A model generated the notes under the pieces. That model searched no databases, was not told the DNA's origin, and was given only the letters and a program-made list of their open reading frames with translations. DNA of 15,204 nucleotides from Chloroflexota bacterium (lineage in GTDB: Bacteria > Chloroflexota > Dehalococcoidia > Lucifugimonadales > JACPCL1): the NCBI GenBank assembly GCA_016210395.1, contig JACQUI010000296.1:1-15204 (forward strand), in the 5' to 3' direction. The position numbers and the translations under genes were made by a program. Shown here one piece after another: positions 1 to 7,677 of the stretch (position 1 is its first letter; each line of letters starts with the position of its first letter).

Positions 1-1107
1 GGCATCTCGTACGCGCGGCTGGGGAAGCGTATCCCCAAGGATTCCCCGGAGTTCCAGTACGTGCGCGCGGGCATGGGGGTCCGCGCCGGCTTCCTGGCCG
101 GTTGGCTCATGCTCTGGGCTGATGTGGTCAGCATTTCGGCTGTTTCCCTGGGCTTCGCCGGCTACGTGCACGAGCTCGTCGGCGTCCCGATTGTACTGGC
201 GGCTCTCGGTCTCCTGGTTGCCGTGGCATTCGTCGCTTGGCTGGGCATCCGGGAGTCCGTTGCGCTGGTCGCGGTCATGTCCTTGATTGAGATTGGCGGC
301 TTGCTCGTCGTCATCATCATTGGAGTCCCTCATTGGGGAGAGCACCCCCTGTTGGAATCAGCGAAGGGCGTGCCCGGCATCTGGAGCGCGGCGGCCCTTA
401 TCTTTTTTGCCTACCTGGGCTTCGATGAGCTGGGGAACCTGGCCGAGGAGATGAAGCATCCTGAACGCGACCTGCCCCGAGCAGTCTTGCTCTCCGTGGC
501 CATTAGCACGGTGTTGTACCTGTTTGTGGCTGTCTCCGCTGTGAGCTTGGTAGGTTGGCAGGTGTTGTCGTCAAGCTCTGCGCCCCTGGCCGATGCTGTT
601 GAAGGGGCGCTGGGGCAACGCGGCAGGTTGGCCCTGGGCTTCATAGCCCTGGCCGCCACGGCCAACACGGTGCTCTTGCTGCTGGTGTCCGTATCCCGTT
701 CTTTCTACGGCATGGCCCAGTCCGGAGCGTTGCCAGGCGTGCTGGGACGCATTGGCCGGCGTCATACGCCGTGGGTAAGCATCTTGCTGGTGTGGGGCGT
801 CAGCAGCGCATTCCTTGCCATCGGCAGGATAGCCACGGTGGCCCAGATTACCAACTTCACCACCCTTGCAGCCTTCGCTATGGTCAACCTGAGCCTGGTG
901 TGGGTGCTGCGCAAGGAGCTTCGCCCCGCACGGAACGGCGGCTGGCGGCAGGCGAGGGCGCTGGCGCAACCCATCATGGGGGCTGTCACCTGCCTGTGGC
1001 TCATTGTGCTGGTGGGCTGGCTGGCCATCCTGCTGGGCCTGGTGTTCGTAGCTGCAGGCGTTGGCATGGGGAAGTGGGCGGAGGGCAGGAAGCGGGTCGC
1101 GGCGTAG
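1..1107 (+). CDS. APC-family amino-acid permease, 5'-truncated by window edge
   Basis: Secondary transporter of the amino acid-polyamine-organocation superfamily, acting in the cytoplasmic membrane; substrate not predictable. The frame is open from base 1 (GISYARLGKR...), so the gene begins upstream and 368 residues are visible. The visible start reads like the loop after the second or third span of APC proteins (SYARLGKRIPKDSPEFQYV). About nine hydrophobic segments follow. The family hallmark is the stretch IFFAYLGFDELGNLAEEMKH followed by PERDLPRAVLLS, matching the conserved FFAFxGFD...EExKNPxRdlPra motif of APC carriers. A GTG at 61 could be mistaken for a start but lies inside the conserved region. 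The next gene starts about 100 bases downstream on the same strand. Family call is firm; the specific substrate is unknown. Confidence 0.9.
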   Translation, partial: GISYARLGKRIPKDSPEFQYVRAGMGVRAGFLAGWLMLWADVVSISAVSLGFAGYVHELVGVPIVLAALGLLVAVAFVAWLGIRESVALVAVMSLIEIGGLLVVIIIGVPHWGEHPLLESAKGVPGIWSAAALIFFAYLGFDELGNLAEEMKHPERDLPRAVLLSVAISTVLYLFVAVSAVSLVGWQVLSSSSAPLADAVEGALGQRGRLALGFIALAATANTVLLLLVSVSRSFYGMAQSGALPGVLGRIGRRHTPWVSILLVWGVSSAFLAIGRIATVAQITNFTTLAAFAMVNLSLVWVLRKELRPARNGGWRQARALAQPIMGAVTCLWLIVLVGWLAILLGLVFVAAGVGMGKWAEGRKRVAA

Positions 1108-1135
1108 ACCGACCCTTTCGGACACACGATGTCGC

Positions 1136-1164
1136 TGGAAAACGGACGGTGAAAGCCGTAAGAT
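1136..1164 (+). promoter_or_regulatory. weak sigma70-like promoter candidate
   Basis: TGGAAA at 1136-1141 and TAAGAT at 1159-1164 are separated by 17 bases, upstream of the GTG at 1209. Each box matches the consensus at only four of six positions, so this is tentative; the downstream gene could equally be read from the permease transcript. Confidence 0.25.
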
Positions 1165-1208
1165 AGCCGCCAAACTGTCGCGGTTGTCTTCCTTCCAGGG
1201 AGGTCAGT

Positions 1209-3560
1209 GTGGCCAAGCTGCTGAGGGTAGTCCTTCGCCTGTGCTCCGATGTAGTCCTGTTGGGCGCATTGGCGGTTGTCCTCGTGGCGCTGTGGGGTCT
1301 GCGAGAGGTGGATACCCAGGAAGATGTGCCGGCGTCCGTGCGAGTGATCAATGGGAAGGCGGCAGTGATGGACGGGGGCGGCCAGGTGCTGGTGCGGGGC
1401 GGTGGGCTGCTGTCCCTCCAACCGGGCCAGCGGCTGAAGGCCGAGCGTGAGGCAGAGGTCTTCCTCCACTATCCCGACGGGAGCGTTAGCCGCCTCTCTC
1501 CAACTGCCGAAGTCCTGCTGCAGGAGTCGCAACGCAGCATCAAGAAACCGGCCATTCTCGCAGGCGTCCTGGCCCGCCTCTCTTCTTCCCCTCCGCCGTC
1601 GCCGGCGGAAGTGCGCCTCTCCGTGGAAGCCCGCGTGCTGAAGGGCGAGGTTGCCACAAAGGCCGCAGCACCTGCCCCCGGCTCGTCATTTCGCCTGTTC
1701 GGCCCGGGCATGGTCGTTCTGGCCCAGAACGCCAGCTATGCTCTTACGGTCCCCGAGGCGGGCGACGTGAGCCTGGAGGTAGGGCAGGGCCCCATTGGAG
1801 CGGCGTTCGTATCGGCGCAGGGAGGCAGCCTTGTGCCTGTGGTTGTCCCTGAGCTGGCGTCCCGGACGGGCGTCTCGATTCCGCTGCCGCCTCCTTCGGC
1901 GGCGGACCTGCCCACAACCCAGGCGCTGGTTGCCAAGCTGGCGGCTGCCGCGCCCGAGCTCCGGCGAGCTTCAGGCGAGGTCAGCGTTGAGGGGATTGCC
2001 TTCCGGGAGGTGACAAGCGGCGCGGTCCGCCATTTCGTAAGCGATTCTGCAGGCGGGCCCCAGGCTTCTACCGCCGCCTCCCAGTCTGTCCAGCCGGAGA
2101 GTGCGGCGGGCCAGGTGGAGCAGGCTGTCAAACCGCCAGGCGTCCAGGAGTTCCGCTTGAACGACGCCGATCTCCTGCGCGCCTTGCCTGCGTCTCTTGC
2201 AAGCCAGGTGTCAGCCCACATCTTGCCGGGTGGCGTGCTGCGCCTGGAGTACCGCGGGGCCACCTTCCTGGCGAGCTTTCACATTGAGGATGGCCGCGCC
2301 GTTGTGCAAGGCCTGCCTTTTGGATTCAACCCCCAACAGATGGAGGACGCCGTTAAGCAGCAACTTGGCCGGTCCGGAGCCCCTTCTTTGCTTTCCATCG
2401 CTTCTCAGGAGGGCATCGCCACAATCACGTACGAGACGGAGGCAACGCCTGCCCCTGCTGAAGCCCAAGAAACCATCGAGCCGCCAAGCCTGCCCCATAT
2501 GGCCGACTACTTCAAGAGCATTCCAAACCCGAGGGAGATATCCACAGACTGGAAGGTCGTGGGAAGCAACGTTCTGCTTGCCACAGTCATCACCGTCCTG
2601 ATCCGTGTTTTCACCGGGTTTGCCGCCAACTTCGTGCGCCAGCAAGAGGAACGTGTCCTCCAGCTGTACGCGCCTCTGCTCCGGATTGGAAAGTCCCTGG
2701 TAGGGCCATTTGCGGCGGTTGGGAGCGTGCTGCGATGGTTCGCCCCTGGGCCTATCGCCACATTTGCCCTGATGATGTTCCTTTTTGGGGCGATCTACTC
2801 CTTCCTGTCCAAAGGCCAGGACGTCCTGGCGCCCAGCGGGCTGGTGGTGTTTGTGACCCTCAGTTTGACGTCAGGGTTCATGGCGCTGTACGACATGCGC
2901 GTCCGGGCTCTTGTTGCAAAACGGCTGAAGATTGCCGCAAAGGATGGCTTGTACTACGGCCAGACGGGAATCGCCGTGGTCACGGTGGGCATCTCCAGGG
3001 TCTTCTCCCTATCTCCAGGCCTGATGCTGGGCACCATGGCCGGGGTCAAGTTGCCCAAGGAAGGGGTCACAGCCCGGCACAAGTTTATCCTGAACATGGT
3101 GAGCCTGGCCTCTATCGCGTTCCTAGGGGCCCTGGCGTGGGCAGGCGTCTATCTCCTTGTCCAGGCATCGGCACAGCCCTGGGCGCAGGGGGTGTTCCGG
3201 GTGGCCAGGGGAGTGTCGTCGGGTGTACAGGACTGGGGTCTTGCCATCTTCGCTATGGCGGTGCAGCGAGCCTTCTTTCCGCTCTTGCCGTTGCCGGGGA
3301 ACGCCGGTCAGGACCTATTGCGGAGACGCTGGTGGGTCTGGGGCGCTGTGTTTGCCCTGGCGCTCTTTGTCTTCTTGCACACGCAGTTGAATCAGAAGAA
3401 AAACGTCACGGAGCTGACGCCCCAGACGTACCTCACACTTGGGATCGCAGTTGCGCTGGGCGGGCTGGCGCAACTGTACACCATGAGGCAGAGCCGCAAG
3501 AAGAAGGGCGGAGAGCAAGAGGCGGCAGGCGCAGAGCGGACCGCGCCGGCTGCCCGGTAG
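1209..3560 (+). CDS. FecR-like domain protein with multi-pass C-terminal membrane domain
   Basis: 783 residues, exact function unknown. GTG start chosen because AGGGAGG (1197-1203) sits five bases upstream. Residues 12-33 form one membrane anchor. Residues about 44-200 look like a FecR-type beta domain: glycine-rich strands, then FLHYPDGSVSRLSPTAEVLL. A Ser/Ala/Pro/Gln-rich linker (about 280-310) leads to a second soluble segment (312-410) that I do not recognise. From about 450 on there are roughly eight membrane spans (about 452-475, 513-534, 541-562, 583-605, 628-652, 677-698, 709-724, 738-756) and a Lys/Glu-rich tail. The segment FFPLLPLPGNAG (689-700) recalls the NxxPxxxLDG-type motif of site-2-protease-like folds, but Asp and HExxH are absent, so protease activity is not supported. 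Inference: an envelope sensor or scaffold with an external FecR-like part. Confidence 0.72.
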   Translation: MAKLLRVVLRLCSDVVLLGALAVVLVALWGLREVDTQEDVPASVRVINGKAAVMDGGGQVLVRGGGLLSLQPGQRLKAEREAEVFLHYPDGSVSRLSPTAEVLLQESQRSIKKPAILAGVLARLSSSPPPSPAEVRLSVEARVLKGEVATKAAAPAPGSSFRLFGPGMVVLAQNASYALTVPEAGDVSLEVGQGPIGAAFVSAQGGSLVPVVVPELASRTGVSIPLPPPSAADLPTTQALVAKLAAAAPELRRASGEVSVEGIAFREVTSGAVRHFVSDSAGGPQASTAASQSVQPESAAGQVEQAVKPPGVQEFRLNDADLLRALPASLASQVSAHILPGGVLRLEYRGATFLASFHIEDGRAVVQGLPFGFNPQQMEDAVKQQLGRSGAPSLLSIASQEGIATITYETEATPAPAEAQETIEPPSLPHMADYFKSIPNPREISTDWKVVGSNVLLATVITVLIRVFTGFAANFVRQQEERVLQLYAPLLRIGKSLVGPFAAVGSVLRWFAPGPIATFALMMFLFGAIYSFLSKGQDVLAPSGLVVFVTLSLTSGFMALYDMRVRALVAKRLKIAAKDGLYYGQTGIAVVTVGISRVFSLSPGLMLGTMAGVKLPKEGVTARHKFILNMVSLASIAFLGALAWAGVYLLVQASAQPWAQGVFRVARGVSSGVQDWGLAIFAMAVQRAFFPLLPLPGNAGQDLLRRRWWVWGAVFALALFVFLHTQLNQKKNVTELTPQTYLTLGIAVALGGLAQLYTMRQSRKKKGGEQEAAGAERTAPAAR

Positions 3561-3616
3561 GCTCCCGCGTTCCGGCAGCCGGCGCAGCAAACAATGAGCG
3601 TGCGCCCGCAAAAACG

Positions 3617-3646
3617 GGGCCCACGGAGGGATTCTCTCATGGGCCC
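3617..3646. terminator. possible bidirectional hairpin between convergent genes
   Basis: GGGCCCA (3617-3623) and TGGGCCC (3640-3646) form a perfect 7-bp stem with a 16-base loop, between the convergent ends of the FecR-like gene and the cyclic-nucleotide-fold gene. No T-tract follows on either strand, so it is only a candidate terminator. Confidence 0.35.
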
Positions 3647-3675
3647 AAATGTGCCGGAAGCGCGCCCTATTGGCC

Positions 3676-4158
3676 TCACACCCGCAGCGCAATGCCGCGT
3701 TCGTAGATCAACGCCTCCCGCGTCTGGATCAGCCGGTCCGCCAGGAGCTGTGCAAGGGCTGTCATGAAGAGACACCCAAGCTCTTTGTGCCGTTGCAGCA
3801 TTTCCTTCAAAGCCGATCCATCTATCAGAATGAAACTGCCGGGGCCAATGGCTCGCGCCGACAGTGTCATGATGTGGGGCTCCATCACAGCCGACCAGCC
3901 GAAGGCTTCTCCCGGCCCCAGGATCGCCACGTTGGCAGAGTCCGAATAGCCAGAGCTATCCTGCCGGGGGACCGAAAGGTCCAGGGCTGCCCTGCCGCGT
4001 TCCACCACGTAGAGGGACTTGGCCAACTGCCCCTGCCGGAAGAGCACCGCCCCATCCTCCACATCCCAGCGGTTGCACAAGGGCACGATCCTTTCGAGGT
4101 CGGACTCCTTAAAACAGGCGAAGAGACTACATCTTCCCAAGGTCTCCGTCTCGCTCAT
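3676..4158 (-). CDS. cyclic nucleotide-binding-fold protein without DNA-binding domain
   Basis: 160 residues. The N-terminal two thirds follow the CRP-type beta-barrel: LFACFKESDLERIVPLC, a strand with VLFRQGQLAKSLYVVERGRA, then GPGEAFGWSAVMEP. The C-terminus is one long helix and stops where CRP/FNR proteins would continue into a helix-turn-helix, so it is not itself a transcription factor. The phosphate-binding cassette is unusual: the Glu of the common FGE(L/I)AL motif is Trp (FGWSA, 86-90) and the Arg expected near residues 95-98 is missing (PHIMTLSARA), so canonical cAMP binding is doubtful. The start is supported by GGGAGGGAAGG just upstream of the ATG, and a strong promoter precedes it. 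It is divergent from a RAM-domain gene; a partner protein is likely but not identified. Confidence 0.82.
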   Translation of the reverse strand: MSETETLGRCSLFACFKESDLERIVPLCNRWDVEDGAVLFRQGQLAKSLYVVERGRAALDLSVPRQDSSGYSDSANVAILGPGEAFGWSAVMEPHIMTLSARAIGPGSFILIDGSALKEMLQRHKELGCLFMTALAQLLADRLIQTREALIYERGIALRV

Positions 4159-4196
4159 ATCCTTCCCTCCCCCTCGCTGCCCTGTTTGAGAAGACG

Positions 4197-4226
4197 ATTA
4201 TCACCAAGGACGGAAGGGCGTGTCAA
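4197..4226 (-). promoter_or_regulatory. sigma70 promoter of the cyclic-nucleotide-fold gene
   Basis: On the minus strand, perfect TTGACA (4226-4221) and GATAAT (4202-4197, five of six) are 18 bases apart. The ATG lies about 40 bases downstream, behind a purine-rich ribosome-binding site. Strong by sequence. Confidence 0.7.
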
Positions 4227-4248
4227 CATTGTGCGTTTCGATACAAAC

Positions 4249-4277
4249 TTGTCGTGAAGCCAAACGTGCACTAGAAT
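4249..4277 (+). promoter_or_regulatory. promoter of first RAM-domain gene
   Basis: TTGTCG (4249-4254), 17-base spacer, TAGAAT (4272-4277, five of six), followed by GGGG. The same TAGAATGGG -10 context recurs before the second RAM gene (7600-7608). The -35 boxes of the two divergent promoters here lie 22 bases apart. Confidence 0.55.
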
Positions 4278-4363
4278 GGGGCAGCCACGCACGGATAGTG
4301 CACATGAGTACGGCCGCATATGAACGAACACAAGACGGAGCCGGTCAGAAGGAGGATGCCAGC

Positions 4364-4594
4364 ATGCCAAACAGGGCCTACATTCTGATCAACACTCAGA
4401 CTGACCTGACGCAAAACGTCGTGACTCGCCTGAAGCAGGTGCCTGCGGTGGCTGCGGTGCACGAAGTGCTGGGTCCCTACGACATCGTTGTTGAGGTTGA
4501 GGCGCCTACGCATGAAGACCTGATCGCCGCGCTCCGGCATGACATCCGGCCAATCAAAGGCGTTACCAGCACCGTTACGTGCACCTGGCTGTAG
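4364..4594 (+). CDS. stand-alone Lrp/AsnC ligand-binding (RAM) domain protein, copy 1
   Basis: 76 residues corresponding to the C-terminal RAM domain of Lrp/AsnC regulators, with no helix-turn-helix. RAM domains make oligomeric beta-alpha-beta sandwiches that bind amino acids or other small effectors at subunit interfaces. Visible hallmarks: AYILINTQ (first strand), GPYDIVVEVEA (37-47, the conserved GxxDxxxxVE), and GVTSTVTCTWL at the end (the V-x-x-T-x-T strand). ATG 4364 is chosen because AGAAGGAGGA lies seven bases upstream and because the domain begins there; the open frame extends upstream to 4220 but that part has no similarity. It has its own promoter. It may be a free sensor or may assemble with other Lrp proteins; the copy at 7678 is its paralog. 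Confidence 0.88.
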   Translation: MPNRAYILINTQTDLTQNVVTRLKQVPAVAAVHEVLGPYDIVVEVEAPTHEDLIAALRHDIRPIKGVTSTVTCTWL

Positions 4595-4670
4595 AGGTGA
4601 GCTGAGCGAAATGCAAACCCTTCCAGACAGAGAAACGCCAGAAGGGGGCGCGGGAGAACGTTGCGTGGTT

Positions 4671-5648
4671 TCAGCCCTTCGCTGGCTGGGTGGTCGCCTG
4701 GTCCAGCAATTTGGCGCAGGCGTAGACCACGCGCGTGTACGGCATGGGGATATTTAGCCGCTCCCCCAGCTCCAGCACCGCGCCGACAATGCTGTCCAGT
4801 TCCAACGGCTTGCCTGCCTCCACGTCCAGGAGCATCGAGGTCTTGTGGCGCCCCACCTTTTCCGCTCCAGCCAAGCGCTGCTCTAAAGTCACTGGCACCT
4901 CGACGCCTAACGCCCTCGCAACGGCATCGGCTTCAGCCATCATCGCCCTAGCAACCGCGCCCGCCTGTGGGTGCGTGGCGATCTCAACCATGGTGGCTCG
5001 GGTAAGGGCGCTGATGGGGTTGAAGGCCATGTTGCCCAGGAGCTTGACCCACAGGTCGCGGCGAATGTCCGGGCGGATGGGGCATTTGAAGCCCGCCTTG
5101 ATGAGGGAGCGGGACAGGCTCCGGCAACGCTCCGTCGTTGAGCCGTCCAGCTCGCCAATGGAGAAGCGGTCGCCCTCGATGTGCTGCACCACGCCCGACT
5201 CCGGCATCTCTGCTGCTGGATAGACGATGCAGCCGATGATCCTGGCGGGGTCTATGGCGCTCGTTATCACGCCTCCAGGGTCGAGGCTTTCCAGGCGCGC
5301 GCCGGCCATGGAGCCGCTGAGCCGCTGGAAGTACCACCAGGGGATGCCGTTTTGCGCCGACACAATAGCCGTGCCGGGCCCCAGCATCGGGCCGATCTGG
5401 GGCGCAATCTGCGCCAGGGCCTGCGCCTTCACCGTCAGGAACACGTAGTCCACGGGCCCAATCGTACGGGGGTCGCCGGTCACCGCTGGATGCGCCACGA
5501 CTTCCCCCTGTGCGCTGCGCACTCGCACGCCGGCGCGCATGGCCTGCAGCGTGCTGCGGGCGATGAGCGTGACGTCTTCCCCTGCAAGGGAGAGCTTTGC
5601 GCCCAGGAACGCGCCGATGGCGCCCGCGCCGTAGATGGCGAACCTCAT
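4671..5648 (-). CDS. panE: ketopantoate reductase (2-dehydropantoate 2-reductase) family protein
   Basis: 325 residues, usual length for the family. NADPH-dependent reduction of 2-dehydropantoate to pantoate (pantothenate/CoA pathway) is the founding activity; paralogs act on other 2-oxo acids. The N-terminus is a Rossmann nucleotide-binding loop (IYGAGAIGAFLGAKL, 5-19) with LTVKAQ at 71-76. The C-terminal domain has KLLGNMAFNPISAL (202-215, with the conserved Lys and Asn) and DVEAGKPLELDSI (275-287, matching the family's DxxxGRxTEID substrate motif, with Lys for Arg). ATG 5648 is chosen because the domain begins exactly there and GGGAG lies just upstream; the open frame extends to 5795 into unrelated sequence. 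It lies 70 bases after the flippase-like gene and is probably co-transcribed. Family certain, pantoate role probable only. Confidence 0.87.
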   Translation of the reverse strand: MRFAIYGAGAIGAFLGAKLSLAGEDVTLIARSTLQAMRAGVRVRSAQGEVVAHPAVTGDPRTIGPVDYVFLTVKAQALAQIAPQIGPMLGPGTAIVSAQNGIPWWYFQRLSGSMAGARLESLDPGGVITSAIDPARIIGCIVYPAAEMPESGVVQHIEGDRFSIGELDGSTTERCRSLSRSLIKAGFKCPIRPDIRRDLWVKLLGNMAFNPISALTRATMVEIATHPQAGAVARAMMAEADAVARALGVEVPVTLEQRLAGAEKVGRHKTSMLLDVEAGKPLELDSIVGAVLELGERLNIPMPYTRVVYACAKLLDQATTQPAKG

Positions 5649-5718
5649 CCGTTGCTCCCAACCGTCTCGCTTGCGCGCCTGGTGGATGGCCCTGTCTCGT
5701 GCCGAACGCGCTTTCCTG

Positions 5719-6807
5719 TCAGCGGGCCCCCGCCGGCTCCTTGCCGCGCCGCTCCCGCCGTCCCACCGCCCGCCTGTGATACGCGAAGGCCCCAATGCCC
5801 ATGATGATGATGCTCACGTAGCTGATGGAGCGGTCCAGCAGGGCAATGGAGATGGCGTCTTCCTTCGAGGCCGCCAGGGCAAGCAGCCCGATGATGCCGG
5901 TCTCCACAATCCCCAGTCCGCCGGGCGTCAGGGGCACGGCAGAGAGGATGGCGTTGGCCACGGTCACAAAGACCACAAGGCCGATGCCCACGTCGAGCCC
6001 CGTGGCCTGGACGACGAAATACAGGCGGCCGACCTCGGACATCCAGCCCAGGAATCCCAGGAGCATCACCAGCGGGAAAGCGCGGAAGCTTCGCATCGTA
6101 CCCTGGTGGAATGCCTCGTACCGGTTGCGGATGGCAGCCGGAAGGATATGGCCGATGCGCTTCCAGAAGACCTGCATTGCCACCAGGCCCAACAACGCCG
6201 CTACAACTAGCGCCAGCCCCACTTTCAGGAAGACTCCGGACAGGTGGATATCCGGGTCCATGTACACTAGCAGGAACCCAGCCAGCAGCAGGACGAATAT
6301 GACGATGATATCCATGACCCGCTCGCCCAGGATGGTGCCCATAGTCCGGGCGAGCGGCGCGCCGGACTCCTCGGCGTAGGCGTATGCGCGATAGGCGTCC
6401 CCCAGGCGGAACCAGGTGATGGAGCTGGCGAACCAGCCCAGCAACATGAGGCGCGCGGCGGTGAACTGAGAGGGCAGGGGAGCCTGCTCTGCGACGCCGG
6501 CGTTCTGCAACATGAGCCGCCAGCGCGCGCCGCGAAAGAAAAAAGTAGTGTAGTGGACCGCAACGGCAAGAACTAAGAGGAGTGGGTTGCTGCGGCTGAT
6601 GTTGTCCCATGTTGCCCCAACGTCAATGGAGAACCGGGTCGCAAGGAACAGCAACAGCAAGACGGCTACGGCAAAGGAAACAAGGGTAGGGGCGGAAAGC
6701 ACTTTTCGCCTAAGGGAGAAAGGCTGACGCTCAAGCGGATTCTGGTCTATGGCGGGCCTCTTTGTCCTGGGGGCATAAGGGAATACGGAACGCCGGAGAT
6801 ACATCAT
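5719..6807 (-). CDS. lysylphosphatidylglycerol synthase TM-region / flippase-like membrane protein
   Basis: 362 residues from the ATG at 6807. The protein matches the membrane half of MprF/AglD-like proteins (UPF0104, LPG_synthase_TM); the C-terminal lysyl-transfer domain of full MprF is absent. Such proteins are thought to move lipids or lipid-linked sugars across the membrane. Hallmarks: RGARWRLML (92-100), RLGDAYRAYAYAEESG (134-149), GERVMDIIVIF (161-171), and PLTPGGLGIVETG (292-304, the family's PGGLGxxE). Six to eight hydrophobic segments are visible, and the tail is rich in Arg. The start is uncertain: two ATGs are adjacent (6807, 6804), there is only a weak GAGAG upstream, and the open frame continues back into rsmG. 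The 19-base gap to rsmG suggests one transcript. Confidence 0.85.
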   Translation of the reverse strand: MMYLRRSVFPYAPRTKRPAIDQNPLERQPFSLRRKVLSAPTLVSFAVAVLLLLFLATRFSIDVGATWDNISRSNPLLLVLAVAVHYTTFFFRGARWRLMLQNAGVAEQAPLPSQFTAARLMLLGWFASSITWFRLGDAYRAYAYAEESGAPLARTMGTILGERVMDIIVIFVLLLAGFLLVYMDPDIHLSGVFLKVGLALVVAALLGLVAMQVFWKRIGHILPAAIRNRYEAFHQGTMRSFRAFPLVMLLGFLGWMSEVGRLYFVVQATGLDVGIGLVVFVTVANAILSAVPLTPGGLGIVETGIIGLLALAASKEDAISIALLDRSISYVSIIIMGIGAFAYHRRAVGRRERRGKEPAGAR

Positions 6808-6826
6808 AGTATAGGGTTTCTCTCGG

Positions 6827-7582
6827 TCACAAGGGCCGTTTTGCGGGCATGCCTGGCCTGCGAGGGTACTTGGGAGGCGTCGGCCAGGCTTTTTCAACAA
6901 TGACCAGCACCCGGCTGCCAGGCAGCACGTCTTCAGGTATGGGGCGCAGTTCGACAAGCCGGCCGCCCAGCTCCTGGAGGGCGCGGGCTGCCGAGGCGAC
7001 CTCCTCTGCGACATTCCCTTTCTTCGGCGCCACTGCCAGCCCGCTGGTCCGGCAGAAGGGCAGGGTGAGCTCAAGAAGCGAGGGCAGCCCGGCCACGGCC
7101 CGGGCGGTCACGAGGTCAAAGGCTTCTCGCAGGTCAGGGGCGTGGGCAAGGTCCTCCGCACGCCCAGTGTGGATGGCTATGCTCTCCAGGCCCAGGGCCT
7201 GGGCCAGATGCTCCAGGAAGGCGGCTTTCTTTGCCGTTGCCTCAACCAGCGTCAAGCGAATGTCAGGGAAGGCTATCTTGAGGGGAACGCCGGGAAAGCC
7301 GGCGCCTGTGCCGACGTCGCACACGCGATAGCCTGTTGGCGGGTGCGCCGGCAGCGCCATAGCAACCGTGAGCGAATCCAAGAAGTGGAGCGTCTCGATC
7401 TCTTCTGGACAGGTGATGGCGGTCAGGTTCACGCGCTTGTTCCAGGACAGCAGCTCTTCCTGGTAGCGGTGAAATTGCCGAAGCTGGGCCTGAGTGATGG
7501 TGATGCCCAAGCGCTGAGCGCCAAGGACTAGCTGAGCAAGTGGTTCCATGTCTCCAGCAATTATACATCCTCGAATTGACAT
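6827..7582 (-). CDS. rsmG: 16S rRNA (guanine527-N7)-methyltransferase RsmG
   Basis: SAM-dependent enzyme (GidB) that makes m7G527 in 16S rRNA in the cytoplasm. Visible motifs, counted from the first ATG: LSWNKRVNLTAIT (45-57), HFLDSL (66-71), the SAM-binding loop CDVGTGAGFPGVPLKIA (88-104), TLVEATAKKAAFLEHL (111-126), and LVTARAVAGLPSLLEL (157-172). All are typical of RsmG. Two starts are possible: 7582 (AAAGGAG only two bases upstream) and 7549 (MEPLAQLV, closer to the usual family N-terminus). A TATAAT at 7560-7565 on this strand would place the transcript start between them and favour 7549 with a very short leader, but no good -35 box goes with it. First gene of the minus-strand cluster. 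The 251-residue length is slightly above average; the Arg/Pro/Lys-rich tail (PPKYPRRPGMPAKRPL) is an extra. Confidence 0.95.
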   Translation of the reverse strand: MSIRGCIIAGDMEPLAQLVLGAQRLGITITQAQLRQFHRYQEELLSWNKRVNLTAITCPEEIETLHFLDSLTVAMALPAHPPTGYRVCDVGTGAGFPGVPLKIAFPDIRLTLVEATAKKAAFLEHLAQALGLESIAIHTGRAEDLAHAPDLREAFDLVTARAVAGLPSLLELTLPFCRTSGLAVAPKKGNVAEEVASAARALQELGGRLVELRPIPEDVLPGSRVLVIVEKAWPTPPKYPRRPGMPAKRPL

Positions 7583-7605
7583 CTCTCCTTTGGCGCAACT
7601 AGAAT
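7576..7605 (+). promoter_or_regulatory. strong sigma70 promoter of second RAM-domain gene
   Basis: Perfect TTGACA (7576-7581), 18-base spacer, TAGAAT (7600-7605), then GGG. The -35 box overlaps the complement of the upstream candidate start codon of divergent rsmG (7580-7582), so the two genes cannot be controlled entirely independently. Confidence 0.65.
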
Positions 7606-7677
7606 GGGCTATCGCGTCACCCTATGCAACCCCAGCGTCTGGTTCCGTCAACACTGATGGCGAGAGTGAGGTGCGTC

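Noticed and set aside
689..1173. Antisense and alternate-frame open frames over the permease end
   Set aside because: They conflict with a clear membrane transporter and show no family features.
2735..3706. 323-residue plus-strand frame inside the FecR-like gene
   Set aside because: Lies in another frame of a gene with clear membrane segments; product is Gly/Arg/His-rich without motifs.
4220..4363. N-terminal extension of the first RAM protein
   Set aside because: It begins inside the promoter region, and the ribosome-binding site points to ATG 4364.
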